From assembly GCF_012489685.1 (NCBI RefSeq), contig NC_080042.1, forward strand, positions 49,652,066 to 49,716,065: DNA of 64,000 nucleotides. The letters are read 5' to 3'. The notes beneath the pieces are model-generated. The model had not been told where the DNA came from and made no database searches. It saw nothing but the letters and a program-made list of their open reading frames with translations. Positions within the stretch are counted from its first letter, which is position 1, and every line of letters starts with the position of its first letter. This DNA comes from Lotus japonicus. Taxonomy: Eukaryota > Streptophyta > Magnoliopsida > Fabales > Fabaceae. Both the position numbers and the translations under genes were made by a program. Below are positions 56,209 to 64,000 of this stretch, one piece after another.

Positions 56209-56942
56209 CTGGGTCATACACTTTTCATACATGTACTGCTACTGAAATGTGTGATTCTTGCATTGATCAATTTTTGGACACTGTTGTTATTGACTCAGAT
56301 GTTAAGAAATCTGATTGCACTAACCCAGTTGTTGAAGTGCAGGCTGCAGAAACTGTATCTGCTAGTTTGGTTCCATCTGTTTTGCCCTTGCCAGATAACC
56401 TCAAGTACGCTTACTTGGAGGATGATAAGCAGCTCCCTGTTATTGTTTCCTCTCTCCTTCGTGAAAATCAAGAGGAAAAGTTGCTGCAAGTACTAAAGAA
56501 GCACAAGAAAGCTATTGGTTGGACCTTAGCTGACATTCCTGGTATTAGTCCATCCATGTGCATGCATAGAATACTCTTGGAAGAAGGAGCGAAGCTAGTA
56601 AGACAACCACAAAGGAGACTCAACCCAGTGATACTTGATGTTGTGAAGAAGGAGATCACCAAGCTTCTACAAGCTGGAATTATATATCCGATCTCTGACA
56701 GCCCTTGGGTGAGCCCAGTTCAAGTGGTCCCTAAGAAGACAGGACTTACTGTAGTGAAGAATGAGAGAAATGAGCTTATCCCTACTCGAGTGCAAAACAG
56801 TTGGAGAGTCTGCATTGATTATAGGAGGCTCAATCAAGCAACTAGAACGGATCACTTTCCTTTGCCCTTCAAGGATCCTTCTCTTGTGGATGTTACCATG
56901 GAAAATGTTTCCTTGGTTGTTTCCACCCTCCGCCCGCCATGA
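56170..56942 (+). pseudogene. X RT, N-terminal part only
   Basis: In the frame after the shift: CDSCIDQFLDTVVIDSDV, YAYLEDDKQLPVIVSSLLRE, KKHKKAIGWTLADIPGI, HRILLEEGAKLVRQPQRRLN, GIIYPISDSPWVSPVQVVPK and WRVCIDYRRLNQATRTDHFP. After FPLPF the RT ends: the catalytic YxDD box, RNase H and integrase are deleted and replaced by unrelated wording to a TGA at 56940-56942. The deletion point is about 56871. Confidence 0.85.
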
Positions 56943-58376
56943 ATCAGGGAGTTTTCTTTCTCCTTCTTTACTTTTATTGCACTTGTTCAATTCCATATTT
57001 GTTATGCTTCATTGGGACAATGTGTAGTTTAAGTGTAGGGGGGGGAGATTACCGTAGGTAGAATATTTAGCTTTGAATAAATTAAGTTGATCCATGCTTT
57101 TCTTTGAATTCTTAGATCTTGTTTAGATTATGGGCATTTTCTTTCTTTGAATTGAGTCATGATATCTTGTGATGTGAATCCATGCGTTCTTGTGTGTCAA
57201 GTTACTTTTGAAAATTGAGGGGTTGAAACAATTATGATAGACTTAATTCCCCTCTGAGAGATTTTGAGCCTTAACTATAGGTGGACAATTGTATGCCATC
57301 TCTAATCTTTTTCTTGTGTGATTGCACTCTTGATTACTTTCACTCTAGAACTTGACTTGACGCTTGTTTCTACTTGATATTCACATGCACATATTGAGGT
57401 GATTTTAGGCATTTTCTTCTTTTAATTAATAAGCCACTAGCCATATAAGTCTACCTTGAATGAATTATCCTTTGATAGCCACTTTGAGCCTTTTTACCCT
57501 TCTTTTCTTTAGCTCATTACAAGCTTATAAGTGAAAAACCATGATTGACCTAATCTTAGGGAATTTTGGAGCTTTGGAATTGTTTTGGGAGTAAGTACTA
57601 AGTGGGTAAGGGTGCATTGTTCTTTAATTCTTCCAATTCTCGGTTATGCTTAGTTGGTTGTTGTAAATAGTATGGTGGTGCTGTTTTCCTTACCAGTTTT
57701 GTTATTCAAAAAAAAAAACGGAAAAAAAAATTGAAAAAAAAAGAAAAGAAAAAAAAAGAGAAGGCCAAGGAAAAAAAATGAAGGAAGAATGAAAAGTTGA
57801 AGTGTGGAATTGGAGGAAGAATTGCAAATTTTATGCTATGAAATTGGGTTGATTTTGACTTACTTCTTACTTATTCCCCATTGCTCCTCTATTTCTTAAG
57901 GTCTTAAGGTTTTAGCTACTTATCCCATATTCTATCCTACTTTGTCCTTGGCCCCATTACAACCTTTAAAAGTCCTTTTTGATCTTTATGTGCATGTGTT
58001 TTTGATTGTTGATGTTAGCGGCTTGTCAAGCCTATGGTAGTGTTTGTTCTCATGAAGTGCCTTGAGCGTAAACACAAACTTTAAACACTTGAGTGTAAAC
58101 ACTTTGAGAGCATAACTTGTGAGGTTCTATCATCTTTGTTCTCACCTTTTGGTTTGATTGGTTACTTTACATGCTTGGATGTTTGGATATTCATGGATTT
58201 CTTGTCTCTTTGATTCTTCACTTGATTTTGCCCATTTCTCTACATTACCTAGGATTCATTGTTAAGTATGTGATCTTTTAGGTTATTGCATGATTCACTT
58301 CCAGTTAGAAATTGGTTTTCATGTTCTTAATTCTTTATTTTGCCCAAGAGTGCAAAAGGCTAAGTGTGGGGGTATT
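56943..58376 (+). other. X 3' untranslated region with two polypurine tracts
   Basis: About 1.4 kb without coding capacity. A first tract, TTTAAGTGTAGGGGGGGGAG, at 57028-57048 follows GGGACAATGTGT. The second, CTAAGTGTGGGGGTATT, at 58360-58376 abuts the LTR. An A-rich low-complexity tract lies at 57705-57780. The same arrangement, inverted, is at 60596-61995. Confidence 0.75.
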
Positions 58377-59316
58377 TGATGAGCAATATTTTACCCATTT
58401 TATATAGCCTTATTTTGTCATTATTAATGATTATTCGTAATTAATTGACCTTGCTTGACAGAGATTTCTATTATTTGGTCTAATTACGTTTATTCTTATT
58501 TTCAGGTCTTATTTGACATCAAGGGCATTTTGGAGATTTGTGAAATGAAGATTTGATTGTGCTGGAGTGAAGATTGTATTTTAGGAAATATTATGATTTA
58601 ATTTCGGAATAAATTAAGTTTAATATCTTTCAGATTCAAACTTATTTAAGAGAAACAATTACCTTTTGCCTTCTGCTTATTATTCAATATAATTTCGTTT
58701 TTCAGAAATTATTAGAGCTCTGTTAGGGTTTATGCTTTTATTCCCTACTTCCTCCAATTTAATTGCTGAATTCGCCCCATCCATGGAAGGCTAATCCCCT
58801 TCGAACGAATTCCTTTGCAAAGTATATCGCGCTCTTGAGGTATAGTGCTTAATAGAATTCGCCTATTAGTTTTCTTCATCTCTACTTCTGGCTTAGGTTT
58901 GCTTAATTCCTTAAGATTGGAAATAGAAGATGATGTATGTTCGCTTAGTTCATATTAGGGCGTAAACGATTCTTAATCGCTTAGTTTAGGAATCTGTGAA
59001 TTAGTTATCGCTTAGTTAATTAATTCTCACGAACTAGGAAACTAATAACAAGAATTGATCTTTTGATACCCGTGATTGAGCAGCGATATACTGAACAAAG
59101 GGATTCGTCCGTCTTTACTTGATTATATTAATCTGTTTTTACTTTCTGCTAGTCTTTGAAACTGAATCACAAAACCCCCCTTGAGTGTGTGTGCGTTTGT
59201 GCGTTTAATATTGAATCTGTGTCGAAACGATAATCCTTGGGAAACGACCTAGGAGTAACTTCCTAGTTACTACAGTTTTCTAAATTAATTATTTGTATCG
59301 GGTACGGCCTCGATCA
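58377..59316 (+). repeat. X 3' LTR (promoter-deleted)
   Basis: 940 bp; lacks about 120 bp present at 52883-53000 in the 5' LTR, joining ACTTATTTA to AGAGAAACAATTA. It also has a small GTGCGTTT duplication near 59190. Confidence 0.85.
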
Positions 59317-59325
59317 AATTTAATT

Positions 59326-60595
59326 TGACGAACGCATTGTCGCGGGTGCGTGTCAAAGTATTTTTGCTTTGAATGCAGTACAAGGTGTTAACACCAGGAT
59401 CGTTCTCACAAGGACTTGATAAATTATTAATTGATATTAGAGTAAAACAAAAAAACCTAAAAGGGGGGTTGATTGATTGGATTGAAAAGTAACAAAGCAA
59501 TAACTAAATAGACTAGACAGAAGAGAGAAAGCGTTAGTCATCAGATTATAACATTCAAGTGCAACAAACCTTCATTGGTTACAAAAGATTAATTCTTCCT
59601 TATTATTTCCCTAATTTGTGAGAGTTGATTAACTAAGCGAAAATCAATTCACAGTTTCCTAAACTAAGCGATTAAGAAACAGTTACGAACTAACATGAAC
59701 TAAGCGAACATGCATCAACTCTTATTTCTAAAACTACGGAATCAAGCAAACCCTAGATTAGAATTAGATATGAAGAGAATTAATAAAGAAGAAATTTGCA
59801 TTAAGAACAGAACCTCAAGTTTGTAAACCCAAGAATATTAAAAATCTTAAGACTAACTAGGGAGTTTAGCAACTCATACTAGAAAGGAGGGAGAGATAGG
59901 AGGAGGAGAATGTGAGGTGGTGTGATGGTGGTTAGATGGTGGTGAGGTGGTGAGATGTGGTGAGGTGGTGAGGTCTAACAAAAGCCTAAATTCACTTATT
60001 TATACTAATAAATAAACTTGTTCATCAAGTAACAATCTTTATTATCTAAATCTTTTCTAAATCTTCACAAAATCAGGCCCACATAAAGGAGTAAGTTTCT
60101 GAACACTCAGGCGTTCGTGGGTCCCACAAAAAGTATGAATCTACAATTGGAGTAAACATGAGAGTTGTAGCTCTTTAAGTCAGCTTCACAAGCCTTCAAT
60201 CGGATCCTTATTCGGAGTTCTGTAGCCCAAGATATGATCATTTTATTGCAGACTGTTCCAGACTCGCAGGATTAGCGGCAGCAACTTGGTAAGGAAATTA
60301 TGACCAAGTTAGAAGCTGATTCTCAAATTGTGCTGAGAATGAAAGTTTTAGGGCTTCGCGTTAGCTTTCCAACGACGTATTATGCGCCCTATTTGGATAT
60401 TTGTAGCTCCAGGTTCAACCTGTTCTAGAAAAACAGTCACAGAAACTAAAAGTGTAGAATTAAGCACTTTTCCATGAATAATCCAAATAAGCACTAATGG
60501 TCAAAACATGGCTAAGTCATAACAATTAAGCACAAAAATGTATATAATGAAGCTTAGAAAGACACACGTAAAGTGTAAGAATTATGTGCTTATCA
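59326..60595 (-). repeat. Family-Y LTR (3' LTR of the right-hand minus element)
   Basis: 1,270 bp from TGACGAACGCATTGTCGCG to TGCTTATCA, homologous to the solo LTR at 32335-33577. On the minus strand it is preceded by the polypurine tract AAGTGTGGGGGTATT, so it is the 3' LTR of the element extending right. GGT/GGA-rich run at 59895-59975. Confidence 0.88.
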
Positions 60596-62004
60596 AATAC
60601 CCCCACACTTAACCTTTTGCACTCCTGGGCAAAACTTAACTTCAAAGAAGATTCAGAAAATCAATTATGATAACAAGTACTTCCTAAAACATAAAAACTC
60701 AGCTCACACTTATCTTTGAGAGGTAGAAATTCAGATTTATGAGCAAGAAAACAACAACTTCATTTTCCATAAAGATTAGACAAATTAGATTCCATCACCT
60801 ACATTCCAAGCCAACAAGAAATTGCAAATTGAACATCAAAGTTGGATGCAAGTGTTATACTCTCTACTCTCAAGTGTTTAGGCTTGTGTTTAATCATGCT
60901 TAAGCAACTCTCATCATCTCATGAAAACATGCATCTATCATAGGCTTGACAAGATTCTAACACACCAATTAAATTGAACAAATGCACACAAAAATCAAAG
61001 GACTTTTCAAGGTTGTAATGAGGCTAAGGTCAAGGAAGGATTTATGAAAGATATTCAGAGTTAAAACCTTAGGAAAAATAAGAACAATGAGGAATAATTC
61101 AAATTAAACTTACTCACAACCCCAAGAATTAACACATTCTTCCTTTTACAACTTCATTTTTTCAACTTCCACTTCCTTTTCTTTCTTTAGTACCTTCCTT
61201 CACTTTGTACCTTCTCTTTTTTTTCTTTCTTTTTCTTTTTTTGACATTTGCATATTTTTCCTTTTTTTGCTTTCAACTTATTTTCAGCTTGCTTACAATT
61301 TATCATCAAGGAAGGCACCTCTTTTGAGCAACTTAGACAATGTATTCAAATAAATCACCCCCGCACTTGTTGAATACTCATTCCCAAGTCAATTCCAAAG
61401 CTCTTACATTTCCTAAGGTAAGGTATCATGATTGTTTTTCACTTAGGCTTGTAATGAGCTACAAAAGAATAGAGATATTAGGCTCAAAGGGGTTAAAACA
61501 AAGGTTAAAACATGCAAGGTAAGCTTTTTAGGCCAATAGCTTATTGAAAAAGAATGCCTTATCACATCAAAGTATGAAAATGATCAACAATTTGAGTCAG
61601 AATCAAGTCAAGTTCTGCAGTGCATATAAACATGAGGAAATCACACAAAAAAGAAGAGAATCATGGCAAAGATATTACCATTCAAGTGTTTGGTCCAAAA
61701 TCTCACAAGGTAGTCTCACATGGCAAGCATATAACACAATGAATCCAACAAATCAGTTCTCAATGCAAATCATGATGAACTCAAAATGCAAGCAACTTCA
61801 TCCAAAAGAGACATGAAACTTTACAGAAAAGTGGTTACATTGCTCACAAACTCAGCATCTCTAAAACTCATTGAAAAAGTGTGAACTATTTTATTGAAAA
61901 CAATAAAAACAAAGCAAATAAATTGAAATTACAAACTATCCTAACTGAGGTTCTACTACTCCTAAATAAGATTCTCACCCCCACACTTAAATCACACATT
62001 GTCC
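60596..62004 (-). other. 3' untranslated region of the right-hand minus element
   Basis: Minus-strand non-coding interior with the LTR-proximal polypurine tract at 60596-60612 and a second one at 61976-61995 (TTTAAGTGTGGGGGTG, preceded by GGACAATGTGTGA). An A-rich tract (T-rich on plus, 61205-61270) lies between. It resembles the X 3' region piece by piece, so X and Y are related families. Confidence 0.75.
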
Positions 62005-62326
62005 TCAATGTGAGGCACAAATCATCAAATAAATTGGACAAGTGTAATAAAAGAGAAAGGTTAGGAAAAACCAGGGATCAAGGGAGCTGGCGAGGCATGA
62101 AACCTGGTAATGCTCTGAATCTGCTATCACCTGGGTCCGGTGAAGGCCTTGCATTAAGAGGAAGCTCATAGTCTTGAGGCACAACAACAACAATCCACAA
62201 GTCAGGTGGCTTTGGAAGGATCTCATCTGCAACAATCTTAACAAACCCAAACTGTTTTCTAGCACCTTCAGCATGACTCATGACAATGTTCAGTTTGAGT
62301 GAAAACGTTTTTGAGCATGTGTCCAA
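62005..62326 (-). pseudogene. Unrecognised ORF tail in right-hand minus element
   Basis: Minus-strand frame of 82 codons with KTFSLKLNIVMSHAEGARKQ, PKPPDLWIVVVVPQDYELPL and FRALPGFMPRQLP, overlapping the end of the preceding ORF by one frame step. It may be a former C-terminal part of an ORF before a frameshift. I do not recognise it. Confidence 0.4.
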
Positions 62327-63270
62327 CCTGAAATAAGAGTAAATGAAAAATCAGTACATTCAACTATCAACTCTTTGTCTGGAGGTTTCGGTAGAGGTTT
62401 CAAAAAGTATTCCTCCATTGAGGTTGGGTCCTTGCAATCAATGGACTCTCCAATAAGCACGACTTTTTCAAAAATATCTAGATTAATTAAAAGCGGCTCA
62501 TGTGAAAAAATTGCTAATTTAGATCCACGTTCTACATCCATCTTCTTAACTTCATCCCTTGCAAAACATTTCTTGAAATCATCCAACAACTTATTCTCTT
62601 CTTCACCAGGATACATCTTCTCACTCTCATAAGTTTTCTGTGGAAGAGGGAGATGTATTTCTTGTTGGTTGTCTTCATCATTAGAATTAGCATCAGAAGC
62701 AATATTGACTTCAAACTTATTAACATCACAAGAACCGTCAGTGCTAGCATCAGGATGAGTATCAACACAAGGATTAACTTCATCATCAATCTCCACATCA
62801 ACTTCATACTGCAATTTGTGAGCGCGTGCGACTAGCAGTGTGTTCAATGAGGTAGCCATATGTCCTACTTGGTTGGTTAAATTCTCAATGGAGACCTCTT
62901 GTCTTTGAATGACAGATCTAGTTTCTTGCTGGAATTGCATGTTATGGATCGCAAACTGCTTCACCAATTCTTCCAAGAAAGGAGGTGGACCACTCCAAGG
63001 TTGATGGAATTCCTCTTGTGAATGATGTGGATCATGAAAAGGATATTGAACTTCTTCTTGCAGATAGTAGCATGGTGGTGCATAATTAGACTGTTGGAAT
63101 TGCCCTTATGGATAATAGCAAGGTGGGTCACACCAAATATTTTCAAAATTCACTTGTGGATAACATTGAGGTGACTCAAACTGTTGTTGATAGCTCTTGA
63201 GCAACATTTGTGTAACAGAAAATTGTATCTCGTCGAGTTTGGCTTCTAGCTTATCAAGTTTAGCTTCCAT
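62290..63270 (-). pseudogene. Gag-like ORF of the right-hand minus element
   Basis: From Met at 63270 (MEAKLDKLEAKLDEIQF) the minus strand reads through one TAA (63106-63108) in the same frame to 62290. After the stop come Tyr/Gln/Pro-rich sequence, LEELVKQFAIHNMQFQQET and SIENLTNQVGHMATSLNTLL, which match the region after the zinc knuckle in X Gag (MTSQNMQFQQDTR..NLTNQIGQMATSINQL). It then becomes acidic with DVNKFEVN repeats and ends LPKPPDKELIVECTDF and LISGWTHAQKRF. No capsid core, zinc knuckle, protease or RT is present, so the element is non-autonomous or deleted. Confidence 0.6.
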
Positions 63271-63299
63271 CACTGCAAAAGCTCCACAAACTAACACTT

Positions 63300-63780
63300 G
63301 TGTTCCGTTTTTTTTTTACCACCGCAAAAAAAAAAACAAAAAAAAAATAGTGGAAAAGAAAAAAAAACAAAAAAACACGTTAGTAAAAAAAACGTTCGAA
63401 CGAAACCTGAAACAATAAAAAAAAAGTTAGTAAAAAAAATCTAGTAATAATAATAAGAAGAATAATAAAGAAGGGAAAGAAGATAGAAAAGATAGCAAAA
63501 TAAAATAAAAGAGAGAAAAGATAGAGATATAAGAATAGAAGATACTGATATAAAAATAGAAGATAGGAAAGAGAATTAGAAGATATGAGATAGAGATAAA
63601 AGATATGAGATAGATATATAAGATATAGATACAAAATAAAAACACAAGCTCCAATCTAATAAATCAAATCAAATCAAATCAAATCTAATAGTATATACGG
63701 TCTTTTTTTTGTTTTTTATTTTTTCAATAGAAACAAAAATTAATAGAATAAAAAAAAAACTCTAAAAACAATCAATAATC
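63300..63780. repeat. A-rich low-complexity leader
   Basis: Homopurine/A-rich sequence with GATA-like (AGATATGAGATAGA) and AAATC microsatellites (63655-63685). No gene. Confidence 0.8.
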
Positions 63781-63787
63781 ACCGAAG

Positions 63788-63805
63788 TCCCCGGCAACGG
63801 CGCCA
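63788..63805 (-). promoter_or_regulatory. Primer binding site (tRNA-Asp), intact
   Basis: On the minus strand TGGCGCCGTTGCCGGGGA, a perfect Athila/Tat-type Asp-tRNA site, four bases from an X-type LTR. Confidence 0.92.
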
Positions 63806-63809
63806 AATT

Positions 63810-64000
63810 TGATCGAGGCCGTACCCGATACAAATAATTAATTTAGAAAACTGTAGTAACTAGGAAGTGACTCCTAGGTCGTTTCCCAAGGATTATCGTT
63901 TCGACACAGATTCAATATTAAACGCACACACACTCAAGGGGGGTTTTGTGATTCAGTTTCAAAGACTAGCAGAAAGTAAAAACAGATTAATATAATCAAG
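63810..64000 (-). repeat. X-type LTR, minus orientation (cut by window edge)
   Basis: Begins (plus strand) TGATCGAGGCCGTACCCGA, the inverse of the X LTR end at 53643, and continues beyond the window. It lies at the 5' side of a minus-strand element whose 3' LTR is of family Y. Confidence 0.88.

Larger units (their letters stand above)
52599..59316 (+). mobile_element. Athila/Tat-like gypsy element X, pol-deleted
   Basis: LTRs 52599-53643 (1,045 bp) and 58377-59316 (940 bp), TGATGAGCAATATTTTACC...CTCGATCA. After the 5' LTR comes a decayed Asp-tRNA primer site, then gag, protease and the first part of RT, then a jump to 3' untranslated sequence. A polypurine tract TAAGTGTGGGGGTATT abuts the 3' LTR. 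The 5-bp flanks (CTCAG left, AATTT right) do not match, so one side has been rearranged. Inserted in the minus Z LTR. Confidence 0.85.

Noticed and set aside
56871..56942. Novel C-terminus on X reverse transcriptase
   Set aside because: It is the read-through after a large pol deletion, not a new domain.
61205..61270. T-rich tract as a possible terminator or poly(A) relic
   Set aside because: The matching A-rich tract is at the same place in element X, so it belongs to the element's 3' region rather than to a separate insertion.

Overview
This is nuclear DNA of a flowering plant, most likely a legume. The support is a full-length SIRE/Maximus-type Sirevirus, Athila- and Tat-like gypsy elements, a Tekay-like LTR family and decayed F-box genes of a legume-type F-box/FBA class. 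The species cannot be named from the sequence. I see no intact host gene. Roughly nine tenths of the window is nested retrotransposon sequence, and almost every coding region belongs to a mobile element.

Left part (1-5,160): the last exon of an F-box/FBD-type gene, a 5'-truncated LINE with a 15-bp target duplication, a decayed F-box/FBA pseudogene, a Ty1/copia LTR remnant and AT-rich spacer.

5,090-31,848 is one LINE reverse-transcriptase gene split into three pieces. The largest split is a 24.6-kb insertion (5,890-30,463, target duplication GCCTC). This is a minus-strand Athila-like element, here called W, which has LTRs, an Asp-tRNA primer site, gag, protease and an 'env-like' ORF but no reverse transcriptase or integrase. 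W was itself hit twice: by a 3.75-kb solo LTR of family Z (8,065-11,817, duplication AGTCA) and by an intact 12,089-bp Sirevirus (12,606-24,694, duplication TTGTC) that landed inside the env-like ORF. The two 1,207-bp Sirevirus LTRs differ at one position that I could find. The element keeps gag, pol and env-like frames and also has an antisense 130-codon ORF with its own TATA box and poly(A) signal.

31,849-40,333: a copia LTR holding a family-Y solo LTR (duplication CCGTG), then a minus-strand Tat-like element. That element has protease, RT, a shortened RNase H/integrase, and a plus-strand antisense gene resembling the 'putative gypsy type transposon' family.

40,334-52,598: a minus-strand Z LTR interrupted by a plus-strand Z element (41,221-51,775, duplication GACCA). 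This element has two 4,139-bp LTRs around only 1,331 bp of non-coding interior, and its left LTR carries a solo Sirevirus LTR (duplication GTTAA). The Z LTR contains an ORF that diverges between copies mostly by synonymous changes, which I consider the most surprising signal in the window.

52,599-64,000: a plus-strand Athila/Tat-like element X (gag, protease and the start of RT; most of pol deleted), followed by a minus-strand element with a Y-type LTR at one end and an X-type LTR at the other. The parts work together only as retrotransposon life-cycle modules (LTR promoter, primer site, gag, pol, accessory ORF, polypurine tract). The Sirevirus is the only copy that looks potentially autonomous.
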